From NCBI RefSeq assembly GCF_018785315.1, contig NZ_WQPN01000156.1:1-47316 (forward strand): a stretch of DNA of 47,316 nucleotides, given 5' to 3'. Below are positions 1 to 9,566 of this stretch, piece by piece; positions within the stretch are counted from its first letter, which is position 1, and every line of letters starts with the position of its first letter. The notes beneath the pieces were generated by a model, which saw only the letters and a program-made list of their open reading frames with translations, was not told the origin of the DNA and did not search any database. A program made the translations under genes and the position numbers. This DNA comes from Clostridium sp. MCC353 (GTDB taxonomy: Bacteria; Bacillota; Clostridia; Lachnospirales; Lachnospiraceae).

Positions 1-19
1 TAATGCCCGTTTTATTAAT

Positions 20-57
20 TATAAAAGTTCTATATATAAAAGTTCTATATATAAAAC
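20..57. repeat. 15-bp AT-rich tandem repeat
   Basis: The unit TATAAAAGTTCTATA occurs twice in tandem, followed by a partial third copy ending in AAAAC. It lies just past the stop codon of the leftward hydrolase gene. The AAAAGTT and AACTTTT parts can pair weakly, so it might assist transcription end, but there is no GC-rich stem. Confidence 0.6.
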
Positions 58-68
58 TTTTATGATCT

Positions 69-1019
69 CTAAGCAAAATACATATTAATTACTTTTAAAA
101 CCTCTGAAGGATTTTCCAAATGGGGAAGTAACTTTGTATTAGAAATCACTGACGATTCTATAGCAGGATTATAATCTTTATACTCTCTGATAATATCATT
201 CATATGATCTGTTTCAGATCCGCCTAATATATAGATGCTATTATCAATCTTTTTTAATGCATTGATGATATTACATTTTGTGTAATAACATATGACGCTG
301 GCAAATATTGATTTTGGTGAATCCCCTAAATGAGCCGCTTCATAATATGCATCGATATAGGAATTCTTAACAGAGTATGGATTAAAAAAATAGTTTACTG
401 CAAATTCTTTCTTTAATGCCTCCTTGCTATTGGCGATATTGTAGATCAGGCTTCCTAATATAGGAAGATCCAAAAATGCTTTGTAAAACTTAGAATATCT
501 TCCGGGTATATGGCTGCATGTGGATAAATCTTCAGGATTAATTAAAAGCAATTGATTAAATAATTCAGGACTGTTGTTGCATGCCATCACGACTATGGAA
601 GAGGACGCCCCAGTAGCTATAATATCGGTTCTATGGCCAATTTCCGATTTGATAAACTCGGATAAGAGCTGTACAAATAAATAATTGGTGTAAGTTAAAT
701 ATGGTTTTTCTGACCTTCCACAGCCCAGCAAATCTATAGTATAGACAGTGAAACTATCTGATAATTTATTGACTAAAAGATTCCATTCAAAACCACTGGA
801 GGCAGAAGTTAAGTCATGAACCAGTAAAAGCGGTTTTCCTGAACCTACTTTTGTGTAGTGAATATTTCCTAAACGCCATTTGTAACAACGAGATTCTGCT
901 TCGGATAAAACATTCTTTGAAGCAGCGGAGAGTGTAATACATTTATTTAAAAGAGCAGTGCCTGCGGCCGCTCCTGAAGATACAATTAATAATGTTAAAA
1001 GTTTATTTCTGGCTCTCAA
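69..1019 (-). CDS. alpha/beta-fold hydrolase, N-terminally anchored
   Basis: A 316-residue alpha/beta hydrolase of unknown substrate. Residues 8-30 form a hydrophobic N-terminal segment that could be a membrane anchor or signal. The fold is recognised from the strand with VHDLTS (about 67-72), the DLLGCGRS turn (96-103) and the nucleophile elbow G137-A-S139-S-S, where the usual last Gly of GxSxG is Ser. An Asp around GGSETDH and a His in LLPHLENP complete a plausible triad. The start is TTG with a near-perfect AGGAGG seven bases upstream; no better start is visible. It is divergent from parA and has its own promoter. The hydrolase call is good; esterase, lipase and haloperoxidase cannot be told apart. 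Confidence 0.8.
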   Translation of the reverse strand: MRARNKLLTLLIVSSGAAAGTALLNKCITLSAASKNVLSEAESRCYKWRLGNIHYTKVGSGKPLLLVHDLTSASSGFEWNLLVNKLSDSFTVYTIDLLGCGRSEKPYLTYTNYLFVQLLSEFIKSEIGHRTDIIATGASSSIVVMACNNSPELFNQLLLINPEDLSTCSHIPGRYSKFYKAFLDLPILGSLIYNIANSKEALKKEFAVNYFFNPYSVKNSYIDAYYEAAHLGDSPKSIFASVICYYTKCNIINALKKIDNSIYILGGSETDHMNDIIREYKDYNPAIESSVISNTKLLPHLENPSEVLKVINMYFA

Positions 1020-1051
1020 TTGGCAACCTCCTATAAGGAATTCTAACTGTT

Positions 1052-1080
1052 ATTATAGTATAATATCAAAGTATATACAA
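1052..1080 (-). promoter_or_regulatory. sigma-A promoter of the hydrolase gene
   Basis: Read on the minus strand there is TTGTAT, a 17-base spacer and TATAAT, about 30 bases upstream of the AGGAGG and TTG start of the hydrolase gene. Spacing and a perfect -10 box support the call; it is not experimentally tested. Confidence 0.6.
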
Positions 1081-1185
1081 CGCAAAACATATTAAATTAT
1101 TCTTAAACTTAGACTTGCGGACATAAAATTCATAGGCCGCTATGTAGTAGTTTTTTATAATAAACCCTTTGATAATGGATAAAAA

Positions 1186-1201
1186 TGTTTCACGTGAAAC
1201 A
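1186..1201. promoter_or_regulatory. parS: parS centromere site
   Basis: The 16-bp palindrome TGTTTCACGTGAAACA is a perfect match to the Firmicute Spo0J/ParB nucleation site. It sits about 150 bases upstream of parA in the 328-base gap between the hydrolase gene and parA. The remainder of that gap is AT-rich and holds the hydrolase promoter; I could not pick a clear parA promoter. ParB binds parS, spreads and loads condensin, and parS sites cluster near oriC, so this supports an origin-proximal location. Confidence 0.95.
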
Positions 1202-1347
1202 TTTCTTATAAAATAAACGATCTTTTTCATTGATAGGCATAGGAAAAAAAAGTGAAATGTGATATACTTCTATTTGTGATTTTATGTAAAATGAGCATAT
1301 ACTGGCTTATTGAAATCTGACTAGCATCTGTTAAGAAAGGAAATATT

Positions 1348-2118
1348 ATGGGACGTATTATAGCGATCGCAAACCAAAAGGGCGGTGTTGGAAAAACAAC
1401 AACTGCAATAAATCTTTCTTCTTGTCTAGCAGAAGCAGGACAGAAAGTACTGACAGTAGATTTTGATCCACAGGGGAATGCTACCAGTGGTCTTGGATTG
1501 GAGAAGGAACAGATAGATAAAACTGTCTATGAGTTATTAATCGGCGATTGTAAAATGGACCAATGCCTGATTAAGGATGTACAGGAAAATCTGGATGTTT
1601 TGCCATCTAATGTAAATCTTGCTGGTGCAGAGATTGAACTGCTTGAAATGGATGACAAAGAAAAATTGTTAAAAAAATACCTGACAAAAATATCAAAAAA
1701 CTATGACTTCATTATTATAGACTGTCCGCCATCATTAAGTCTATTGACAATAAATGCTTTAACGGCTGCCAATACTGTATTAGTGCCCATTCAATGTGAA
1801 TATTATGCATTGGAAGGATTAAGCCAGGTACTAAAAACCGTAAATCTGGTACAAAAAAAATTAAATCCGAAATTAGAGATGGAAGGCGTTGTATTTACCA
1901 TGTATGATGCCCGGACAAACCTTTCTTTAGAAGTAGTCGAAAATGTTAAGAGTAATTTAAATCAAAATATCTATAAAACGATAATTCCTAGAAATGTAAG
2001 GCTGGCGGAAGCACCCAGCCATGGAATGCCGATTAATTTGTATGATACCAGGTCCACAGGAGCGGAGAGCTACCGCCTGTTGGCTGCGGAAGTAATAAGC
2101 AGAGGAGAAGATTTGTGA
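1348..2118 (+). CDS. parA: chromosome partitioning ATPase ParA/Soj
   Basis: A 256-residue deviant Walker-type ATPase. The KGGVGKTT P-loop is at residues 10-17, the DFDPQGNAT switch at about 38-46 and DCPPSLSLLT near 125-134. ParA dimerises with ATP, binds nucleoid DNA and, with ParB on parS, directs origin segregation; in spore formers it also affects DnaA activity. Length is normal for chromosomal Soj. A GAAAGGA ribosome site precedes ATG. The stop overlaps the parB start (TGATG), so the two are translationally coupled. Confidence 0.97.
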   Translation: MGRIIAIANQKGGVGKTTTAINLSSCLAEAGQKVLTVDFDPQGNATSGLGLEKEQIDKTVYELLIGDCKMDQCLIKDVQENLDVLPSNVNLAGAEIELLEMDDKEKLLKKYLTKISKNYDFIIIDCPPSLSLLTINALTAANTVLVPIQCEYYALEGLSQVLKTVNLVQKKLNPKLEMEGVVFTMYDARTNLSLEVVENVKSNLNQNIYKTIIPRNVRLAEAPSHGMPINLYDTRSTGAESYRLLAAEVISRGEDL

Positions 2119-3053
2119 TGTCGAAGAGAAGCGGATTGGGGAAGGGATTAGGCGCTTTATTTGGAGAAGATCTGATGGAGCAGCAGCCGGTTTCCCAGCA
2201 AACAACCACAAGAGAAAGAAAAACTGACACAAAAACTGTTCAAAAAAAGGAAGAGGAAGCAGTTGGAAGAGAACTGACTGTAAAAATAACAGCAATTGAA
2301 CCAAACAGCCAGCAGCCAAGAAAAGACTTCAATCAGGAACTTTTGCAGGAATTGGCGGATTCCATTAAACAATATGGAGTGTTACAGCCTTTATTAGTAC
2401 AGAAAAAGGGTAATTTATATGAATTAATTGCTGGTGAAAGGCGATGGAGAGCCGCAAAGCTGGCAGGATTAAAAGAAGTGCCTGTGGTTATCCGTGAATA
2501 TACAAAACAGCAAAGTATGGAAATCGCGTTAATAGAAAATGTACAGCGTGAAGATCTGAACCCGATTGAGGAAGCACAGGCCTATCAGCAGTTAATGGAA
2601 GAATTTGGGTTAAAACAGGAAGAAATAGCAGCCCGGGTTGCCAAAAGCAGGACGGCGGTAACAAACAGCATGAGGCTTTTGAAATTAGATCAAAGAGTAC
2701 AGAAAATGCTGACTGAAGGTGTTATCAGCAGCGGACATGCCAGAGCACTACTTTCTTTAGAGGATAAGGAGCAGCAGTACGTAATTGCTGAGAAGATAGT
2801 GGTGGGCAGGTTGAGCGTCCGGGAAGTGGAAAAATTGGTAAAATTACTGACGAAACCCAAAAAGGAAAAAGTTCAGGAGCCGGAAAAGGATTTGAGCTTC
2901 ATCTATAATGATTTGGAAGACAGAATGAAGCAAATTATGGGAACAAAAGTAATTATTAATAAAAAAGACAAAAATAAGGGAAGAATAGAGATAGAATATT
3001 ATTCAGAAGCCGAACTGGAAAGAATAGTAGAGTTAATTGAATCTATCAGATAA
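2118..3053 (+). CDS. parB: chromosome partitioning protein ParB/Spo0J
   Basis: About 311 residues. The N-terminal CTPase/ParB domain carries the GERRWRAAK arginine patch (about 108-116) and ENVQREDLNPIEEA (about 139-152). A KorB-type helix-turn-helix follows (EEIAARVAKSRTAVTNSMRLL) and a C-terminal dimerisation region ends the protein. I take ATG at 2118, which overlaps the parA stop and has GAGGAG ten bases upstream; an in-frame GTG three bases earlier is the alternative. It binds the parS site at 1186-1201 and slides as a CTP clamp. Confidence 0.96.
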   Translation: MSKRSGLGKGLGALFGEDLMEQQPVSQQTTTRERKTDTKTVQKKEEEAVGRELTVKITAIEPNSQQPRKDFNQELLQELADSIKQYGVLQPLLVQKKGNLYELIAGERRWRAAKLAGLKEVPVVIREYTKQQSMEIALIENVQREDLNPIEEAQAYQQLMEEFGLKQEEIAARVAKSRTAVTNSMRLLKLDQRVQKMLTEGVISSGHARALLSLEDKEQQYVIAEKIVVGRLSVREVEKLVKLLTKPKKEKVQEPEKDLSFIYNDLEDRMKQIMGTKVIINKKDKNKGRIEIEYYSEAELERIVELIESIR

Positions 3054-3076
3054 TGGTGTGGAAGTGAGGACATAAG

Positions 3077-3577
3077 ATGGAAAACAGTATGCTAAACAGT
3101 TGGCCCATAGATCCAGCTTATATTTTTATCGGATTAGCAGCGGTATCATTGATATCACTGATTATTGCAATAAGCTGCCTTGTGCGGATGAAACGTCTAT
3201 ATAGAAGATATGATATGTTTATGAGAGGTAAAGACGCAGAATCTTTAGAAGATATTATATACGACCAGGTAGAGGAAATCAAACGGTTAAGGGCAGAGGA
3301 CCGGGCTAATAAGGATGCGATCCGTACAATTAATAAGAGCGTAAAAGGAGCATATCAAAAGTTTGGCGTAGTGAGGTATAATGCATTTAAAGGGATGGGA
3401 GGAAATTTAAGTTTTGCTTACGCAATGCTGGATTCCAACAATACAGGATTTATATTGAATACGGTTCATAGCAGGGAAGGCTGTTATCTATATATAAAAA
3501 CAGTGGTAAAAGGCGAGACGGAAGTATTGCTGGGAAATGAAGAGAAGGAGGCTTTGGAACAGGCTTTGGGGTATTAG
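3077..3577 (+). CDS. DUF4446 family membrane protein
   Basis: 166 residues. One transmembrane helix (about 14-37) is followed by a short coiled segment (IYDQVEEIKRLRAEDRANKD). The conserved DUF4446 core has VVRYNAFKGMGGNLSFAYAM and the phrase GFILNTVHSREGCYLYIK. DUF4446 genes commonly sit directly after parB in Clostridia, as here with a 23-base gap, so it is probably cotranscribed. Function is unknown; the anchor and the neighbours hint at a cell-cycle or segregation role. The downstream perfect terminator closes this operon. Confidence 0.85.
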   Translation: MENSMLNSWPIDPAYIFIGLAAVSLISLIIAISCLVRMKRLYRRYDMFMRGKDAESLEDIIYDQVEEIKRLRAEDRANKDAIRTINKSVKGAYQKFGVVRYNAFKGMGGNLSFAYAMLDSNNTGFILNTVHSREGCYLYIKTVVKGETEVLLGNEEKEALEQALGY

Positions 3578-3643
3578 AGGAATTTATGAGTAGTTGAAAA
3601 ATAGAAGAGAAGATAGTGAAATGCCGCCAGTAAGCCGCCAGTA

Positions 3644-3701
3644 AAAACGCGGTGGGTGCATCAGAAAATCAAAATATTTTCTGATGCACCCACCGCGTTT
3701 T
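3644..3701. terminator. bidirectional terminator, 26-bp perfect stem
   Basis: Perfect inverted repeat: arms 3644-3669 and 3676-3701 with a six-base loop, A-rich on the left and T-rich on the right. It lies between the rightward parAB-DUF4446 operon and the leftward bioY gene and can serve both. A small rightward reading frame running through it (3656-3982) is opposite bioY and not a gene. Confidence 0.9.
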
Positions 3702-3759
3702 ACTTTTATTGTTTCCAAATTATAGTTTTTACCAAATTATCCTTAATTATATTGCTGCC

Positions 3760-4344
3760 TTATTTTATATACCCGGACAAAACTAAAGGCTTTCTGATCC
3801 TGTTACCCAAAAAAACTGCAGCAATAGTAATTAAAATGTCTTTTGGTATAAAGGCGACCATGGAATATGTAAATACTGCTGAGATTGACATATTACCGGA
3901 TAAAAAACTCCACTGCAGACCGCCTATGATCTCAACAGCAGCCAGTCCAATCATGGATAATATAATAGTAAGAATTAAATGATTGAGTTTTGACAGGTGA
4001 TTTAAACGAATTCCACATAAACCGGATAAAATCGGCCATGCTATAATATAGCCGCCGGTGATTCCGGTTAGTACATCTAAACCACCTCTGAAACTGGAAA
4101 AAACGGGAAGGCCGATTGCTCCTATAAATATATAGACTAAAGTTGCTAAAACACCTAGTTTCCAACCCAGAACTACACCCACAAGAGCTACACCAAAGAC
4201 CTGAATTGTGATGGGCATGCCCGATGGCATAGGAATGGATATCTGTGAAATTACCGTGAGAATGGCGGCGAACATGCCGACAAGGACAATGTCCTTTGTG
4301 GCTATTTTATTAGAAGAAACAGGAGCGGATTTAGTTGTATTCAT
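3760..4344 (-). CDS. bioY: biotin ECF transporter S component BioY
   Basis: 194 residues with six predicted membrane segments and typical BioY phrases: ISIPMPSGMPITIQVFGVALVG, GLPVFSSFRGG and GGYIIAWPI. BioY binds biotin in the membrane and works with the shared energy-coupling factor (EcfA, EcfA', EcfT) for uptake. The ribosome site GAAAGGA stands upstream of ATG. No biotin synthesis gene is nearby, so the cell may depend on scavenging. The promoter overlaps a BirA-type operator, which would repress the gene when biotin is plentiful. Confidence 0.93.
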   Translation of the reverse strand: MNTTKSAPVSSNKIATKDIVLVGMFAAILTVISQISIPMPSGMPITIQVFGVALVGVVLGWKLGVLATLVYIFIGAIGLPVFSSFRGGLDVLTGITGGYIIAWPILSGLCGIRLNHLSKLNHLILTIILSMIGLAAVEIIGGLQWSFLSGNMSISAVFTYSMVAFIPKDILITIAAVFLGNRIRKPLVLSGYIK

Positions 4345-4375
4345 GGGAAATAAGTCCTTTCATTTATTTGTTAAT

Positions 4376-4404
4376 ATAATATCATGAGGAAATAATAATG
4401 TCAA
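4376..4404 (-). promoter_or_regulatory. sigma-A promoter of bioY
   Basis: On the minus strand: TTGACA, a 17-base spacer and TATTAT. The -35 box lies inside the BirA-type operator. Confidence 0.75.
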
Positions 4405-4429
4405 CTTATAATTATATAATAGTTAACAA
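4399..4429. promoter_or_regulatory. BirA operator upstream of bioY
   Basis: Minus strand reads TTGTTAAC, 16 bases, then GTTGACA. This fits the Gram-positive BirA operator (TTGTTAAC, about 15 bases, GTTAACAA) with one change in the second half. The second half-site contains the bioY -35 box, the expected geometry for repression by biotinyl-AMP-loaded BirA. Confidence 0.8.
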
Positions 4430-4507
4430 TAGAAAAGAACCTGATGAAATCATAAAAAAAGCACGAAAAAAAGTGAAAAAGAAGGTTTAAAAAGTATTAT
4501 ATGCTTC

Positions 4508-4536
4508 TTGACTTTAATACGCTGAATTGCTATAAT
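4508..4536 (+). promoter_or_regulatory. sigma-A promoter of gdhA
   Basis: TTGACT, 17 bases, TATAAT. It lies about 87 bases upstream of the glutamate dehydrogenase start, leaving a leader with no recognised riboswitch. Confidence 0.8.
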
Positions 4537-4595
4537 TTTTCCAATAGCCTCACAGGTGGTAACTATACTTTGGCTAGCAAAGGTATGTAGAATAA

Positions 4596-5957
<1,362 letters not shown>

Positions 5958-5988
5958 TTCCTGATTATAGTATATAATGGCAAGAGAA

Positions 5989-6019
5989 ATGAGACGGGGA
6001 AGTTTCTTCTTCGTCTCAT
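5989..6019 (+). terminator. hairpin after gdhA
   Basis: Arms 5989-6002 and 6006-6019 pair over 14 positions including two G-U pairs, with a TTT loop and ATATTTAT after. It probably ends gdhA transcription, with read-through into the DUF3881 gene possible. Confidence 0.65.
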
Positions 6020-6053
6020 ATTTATCCCATTTTATAAGTAAGAAGGTGAAACA

Positions 6054-6941
6054 ATGCATAAGTTTTTGCGGTCTGTTGGTTTCAGCATGTACCAGAAGAG
6101 AAAAGAAATTGAAAATTTACTTCAGGAACTGGCAGAGAACGGAGAGGATGTTAAACGGCTCCGGATAGAAAAGGATACGGAACTGGTCAGAATCCGGGCG
6201 GAAGCAGCTCCAGGTATGGGAGTGGCGATCTGCGGAGTAGAAGAGGACGGAAAGTTCAAAGCGGAGTATTATTATCCTTATCTGTCCAGTACGGATGTTT
6301 CGTCTGTGTCCGACTGCTCCATTCAGAGGCACGCGGAAAAGGAAACTTATGCAGGTTTATTGGATGAATATAAGGTTGGAATCTCCTTGATTTTCTATAT
6401 TGACAACGCGATGGAGTATCAGGAGAGGAAAATTAGAAAAGAAATTGAAGAGGTTTCGTCTGCATGCTTGACGGGACTGTCAGTTAGTGGTAAAATTCTC
6501 TTGCCGGTTCAAAAAACTGCGAATCAGATTGAGAAGGCAAAAGTGGCGTCCAAGAACCGGAACAGCCTGTTGGAAGCTGCTAAGAATGGCGATGAAGATG
6601 CCATGGAAACTCTGACAATCGAAGATATCGATTTGTATTCTCAGATTTCCAGAAGAATCATGAAAGAAGATATTTATTCTATCATTGATTCATGTTTTAT
6701 GCCATGCGGAATTGAGTGCGACCAGTATTCCGTGATCGGAGAGATCACACACATTGAAACGAAGAAGAACCGCTTTACGGAGGAGGAAGTCTATGACCTC
6801 ACTCTGGACTGCAATGATCTGGTATTTCATGTGGGAATCCGCAAGGATGATTTAAAAGGGGAACCTATGGTGGGCCGCCGTTTTAAGGGCCAGATATGGA
6901 TGCAGGGGACTGTTAATTTTAAGAAACCTGAGGACATATAA
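6054..6941 (+). CDS. DUF3881 family protein
   Basis: 295 residues, soluble. The opening HKFLRSVGFSMYQKRKEIENLL is typical of DUF3881, a family largely confined to Lachnospiraceae and relatives. There is no signal peptide or membrane helix, and no catalytic motif that I recognise. The C-terminal stretch IGEITHIETKKNRFTEEEVYDLTLDCNDLVFHV is beta-rich. AAGGTGA precedes ATG. A longer out-of-frame start at 5977 gives only a 63-residue frame and is rejected. It lies between gdhA and a tRNA gene; function unknown. Confidence 0.82.
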   Translation: MHKFLRSVGFSMYQKRKEIENLLQELAENGEDVKRLRIEKDTELVRIRAEAAPGMGVAICGVEEDGKFKAEYYYPYLSSTDVSSVSDCSIQRHAEKETYAGLLDEYKVGISLIFYIDNAMEYQERKIRKEIEEVSSACLTGLSVSGKILLPVQKTANQIEKAKVASKNRNSLLEAAKNGDEDAMETLTIEDIDLYSQISRRIMKEDIYSIIDSCFMPCGIECDQYSVIGEITHIETKKNRFTEEEVYDLTLDCNDLVFHVGIRKDDLKGEPMVGRRFKGQIWMQGTVNFKKPEDI

Positions 6942-6959
6942 CTTAATAGATAGGTTTAC

Positions 6960-7033
6960 GTTTCTGTAGCTCAGCAGGATAGAGCGTCCGCCTCCTAAGC
7001 GGAAGGCCAGCGGTTCGAATCCGCTCAGGAACG
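6960..7033 (+). tRNA. tRNA-Arg (anticodon CCT)
   Basis: A full cloverleaf of 74 bases: acceptor arms GTTTCTG and CAGGAAC (one G-U pair), D arm GCTC/GAGC, anticodon stem TCCGC/GCGGA with loop CTCCTAA (anticodon CCT, reads AGG), T loop GGTTCGAATCC and discriminator G. CCA is not encoded. A strong terminator follows. The 3' end of tRNA-Arg(CCT) is a frequent integration target, but no repeated 3' end is visible downstream. Confidence 0.96.
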
Positions 7034-7040
7034 CTATTAG

Positions 7041-7085
7041 AAATGCTGGAATCCTTAATTTTTTTAAAGGTTTCCAGCATTTTTT
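7041..7085 (+). terminator. terminator of tRNA-Arg
   Basis: AAATGCTGGAATCCTT pairs with AAAGGTTTCCAGCATTT around an AATTTTTTT loop, followed by a T run. It starts seven bases after the tRNA. The 115 bases from here to the next gene show nothing further. Confidence 0.85.
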
Positions 7086-7200
7086 CATTTTCTGCTAATA
7101 TGTTTGACTTTCCAGCAGCAAGATATTTTTGCTAATAAGGTTTTAAGCTCATATTGGCGTTCACCAGTCCTGTACATGGAATCCGGTTATAGGTTAAAAG

Positions 7201-8160
7201 TTAAGTGGCTTTCCTATCAGGAGAGAATTGTCCTGAATCCGTTATGCAGGATTTGCCGTTTTTAATCCATTTTAATGATAAATCATTCAGTTCTTCAATC
7301 ATTCGTTTATCCCCGCATTCAAAGGCCAGGGGTAAGAACCAGGCAAGCGTTTCATCTGCCTTCTCCTTTTGTTCCTCTGAACTCATAAATTCTACTGTCC
7401 TCATATTGTGGAGACGTTCTGCCAATTTGATAAGAAGAACCTGATGGGACTCAACCGGTTTTTTCGCGTCAAAAGAAACGGCTTTTGAAATCAGATCTCC
7501 GGCTTTTTCTCCAAGGGCATTATATAAACTTTCTTTGCTTACGTTGGTTTTGGCCAGCGCATCGCAGAACATTCCGGCTATGATTGTACTTGTTTCCGCT
7601 TCCATCTGCGCCAGAAGAATTGCCGTATTTAGCGGGTGGGTTACATAATCGTCTCCGGAGTAACGCTTCAGACCTTCGTAGGTGCGGCAGGCCAGATGAT
7701 ATGCACGGTCCATTTCTTTTTTCTGGAATGGAAGATGGTTATCATTCATGATGTTCAGTATGGTCTGGTATAATTCTTCTTTTGTCTCATGAACTTCTGT
7801 TTCTTTGAGAAATATATGTTTCATCCAATTACCTCCTATTTGTATACTCCATGCTTTAAGGAGAACCGGCGGAAAGCCAAATTGTTTCAAAAATGCTTTG
7901 GAAAATCCATTATGGGTTTGATAGCCGCAATTCAAGGCTGCGTCCAGAATACTGCTCCCATTAAGAATTTGTCTGGATGCCCGGATCATTCTTCGGTGCT
8001 TTACGTACTCCATGACCGGCATTCCTGATGATTCACGGAAGAGACGTGAGAAATGATACTGGGAATACCCGAATTCCGCTGCAATTGCCGCCAGATTCAG
8101 GGATTCCTGGTCCAAATTTTCCTCAATATATTTCATACACTGTATCAGGATGGCTTCCAT
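7201..8160 (-). CDS. AraC-type HTH fused to degenerate Rel/SpoT-like HD domain
   Basis: 319 residues. Residues 1-105 are an AraC/XylS double HTH (LAAIAAEFGYSQYHFSRLF; AALNCGYQTHNGFSKAF), at the N-terminus rather than the usual C-terminus. Residues about 145-285 match the (p)ppGpp hydrolase HD domain of Rel/SpoT: YSGDDYVTHPLNTAILLA with His175, KLAERLHNMRT at 245-255 and ADETLAWFLPLA. The metal motif is damaged: Rel has HD followed by ED, while here it is C199-D200 and A203-K204, so hydrolysis is unlikely and a ligand-sensing role is plausible. GAGGTGA precedes ATG. It is divergent from the DUF4317 gene at 8393. Confidence 0.85.
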   Translation of the reverse strand: MEAILIQCMKYIEENLDQESLNLAAIAAEFGYSQYHFSRLFRESSGMPVMEYVKHRRMIRASRQILNGSSILDAALNCGYQTHNGFSKAFLKQFGFPPVLLKAWSIQIGGNWMKHIFLKETEVHETKEELYQTILNIMNDNHLPFQKKEMDRAYHLACRTYEGLKRYSGDDYVTHPLNTAILLAQMEAETSTIIAGMFCDALAKTNVSKESLYNALGEKAGDLISKAVSFDAKKPVESHQVLLIKLAERLHNMRTVEFMSSEEQKEKADETLAWFLPLAFECGDKRMIEELNDLSLKWIKNGKSCITDSGQFSPDRKAT

Positions 8161-8277
8161 GCTGTTTCACCTCTTTTCTTAATTCCACGTGGTAGATTTA
8201 TCATAACCTTTATGTGAGCTTTTTTCTATTCCAATCCTGCTTTTTTATCCGGCTGGGCGGTATTTTTTAAATTAGGA

Positions 8278-8306
8278 TTCCATTAGAGGCGGGATGCGGT
8301 TATAAT
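8278..8306 (+). promoter_or_regulatory. possible promoter of DUF4317-GNAT pair
   Basis: TTCCAT, 17 bases and a perfect TATAAT, about 90 bases before the gene at 8393. The -35 box is weak, so an activator such as the divergent AraC-type protein could be needed. Confidence 0.45.
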
Positions 8307-8392
8307 ACGTTCATAAGGAAATGAATGGAATGGCCGCTTTTACGGAAAAGGGTATAAAACCTTATAAATAGAAGAAAGGAATTGATAATATC

Positions 8393-9016
8393 ATGATAAA
8401 TAGAGAGGATATGCTGGAGCTGACCAGGCGGATGACGCCTGCCCGGTCTTCCATTGGGCGGATTGCAGGCTGTTATGTAGATAAAGACGGAGATTTTGAC
8501 GGGAGTTTTAATACGAATTTTCTTAAATTATCGTCGTCAGAGAGGACAAAGCAGTTAAAGACAGCTAAAACGATTCTTTTTTCGGATACCAATGTGAAGT
8601 TAAAGAAGTACGAATTGACCCCGGAGATGAGAAAACCGGGCAGTATGTGGCAGCTTCTCATGGCCATGAATGAATGCGGATTGAAAAATGACGCTCTGCT
8701 GGATACATTTTACGACATTGTGATGGAGAAATACCCTGCGGGGCGGGAGTATGGGATTCTGGTATACCACGGCCGTTATGATATTCCTGCGAAGGCCTCT
8801 GATAAGGAACGGTTGTGGGAATCGGAAGAGGTGTATGAATATATGATCTGCGCCATCTGTCCGCTGGCCGGGGAGTATGAGCCGGGGGAACCGGAATGCG
8901 GATTTTTGTTCCCTGCATTTACAGACAGGAGCGGGGATTTGAACCATATTAATGTATTTCAGAAGGATGAAAAATGGCCCCATAAGGAGCTGTTGGAAAT
9001 TCTGGGGCTGAATTAA
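8393..9016 (+). CDS. short DUF4317 family protein
   Basis: 207 residues. It follows the N-terminal half of DUF4317 proteins: an opening like MTPARSSIGRIAGCYVDKDG, the phrase YGILVYHGRYDIPAKASD, EEVYEYMICAICPLAGEYEPG and GFLFPAFTDRSGDLNHI. Family members I recall are near 390 residues, so this is a half-length form. There is no sign of a frameshift: it ends cleanly and the GNAT gene begins on the next base. Function unknown. GAAAGGA precedes ATG. Confidence 0.8.
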   Translation: MINREDMLELTRRMTPARSSIGRIAGCYVDKDGDFDGSFNTNFLKLSSSERTKQLKTAKTILFSDTNVKLKKYELTPEMRKPGSMWQLLMAMNECGLKNDALLDTFYDIVMEKYPAGREYGILVYHGRYDIPAKASDKERLWESEEVYEYMICAICPLAGEYEPGEPECGFLFPAFTDRSGDLNHINVFQKDEKWPHKELLEILGLN

Positions 9017-9538
9017 ATGATGGAGACGAAGGATCTTATACTTGGAAAAGCGAAATTCGAGGATTGGGAAACCCTGTACCGCAATGTCTGGTCCAGGCCG
9101 GAGACGGCCCGGTATATGCAGTGGCGGGTGACAAAGAGCGAAGAAGAGGCCAGAGAGCGGATGCATAAAACCATCAGCTATCAGAAAAACCATGATACAT
9201 ATCTGGTCTATGATAAAAAGACGGGACAGGCCATTGGATTTGCCGGAGTGGAGGAAATGGGGCCGCAGATTTATCAGGACGCCAGTATCGCATTGGGGCC
9301 GGAATATGTGGGCAAAGGATATGGAAAACAGGTGCTGGAACGGTTGTTAGAGTACTGCGCCGATTCATTGTGGGCAAATGAATTCTATTACTCCACGCGG
9401 GCTGAGAATACCGCTTCGAAAGCCCTGGCAGTCTCTTGCGGCTTTTCTTACCGGTATTCGGAACAGAAAACAGATATGCGGAGTGGGGAAACTTATGAGC
9501 TGGAAGTTTACAGCAGGAAACTTTCAGCGAGGAAATGA
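9017..9538 (+). CDS. GNAT family N-acetyltransferase
   Basis: 173 residues, RimJ/RimL-like. The acetyl-CoA region includes GQAIGFAGVEEMGP, ASIALGPEYVGKGYGKQVLERLLEYC (the Q/RxxGxG/A equivalent is YVGKGYGKQ) and FYYSTRAENTASKALAVSCGF. It transfers an acetyl group from acetyl-CoA to an amine; the substrate is unknown. ATG immediately follows the DUF4317 stop, so translation is probably coupled. A GC-rich terminator ends the unit. Confidence 0.88.
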   Translation: MMETKDLILGKAKFEDWETLYRNVWSRPETARYMQWRVTKSEEEARERMHKTISYQKNHDTYLVYDKKTGQAIGFAGVEEMGPQIYQDASIALGPEYVGKGYGKQVLERLLEYCADSLWANEFYYSTRAENTASKALAVSCGFSYRYSEQKTDMRSGETYELEVYSRKLSARK

Positions 9539-9566
9539 AAATGAGGGGCTGAGTTGATTAACTGGA

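Noticed and set aside
3656-3982. 108-residue rightward frame opposite bioY
   Set aside because: It begins inside the terminator stem and runs antisense to bioY.
6960-7033. tRNA-Arg(CCT) as attachment site of an integrated element covering the ten-gene operon
   Set aside because: No integrase, no phage genes and no duplicate of the tRNA 3' end are visible downstream in this window.
8600-9193. 197-residue leftward frame opposite DUF4317/GNAT
   Set aside because: It is antisense to two well-supported genes, lacks a ribosome site and has a low-complexity proline/histidine-rich translation.
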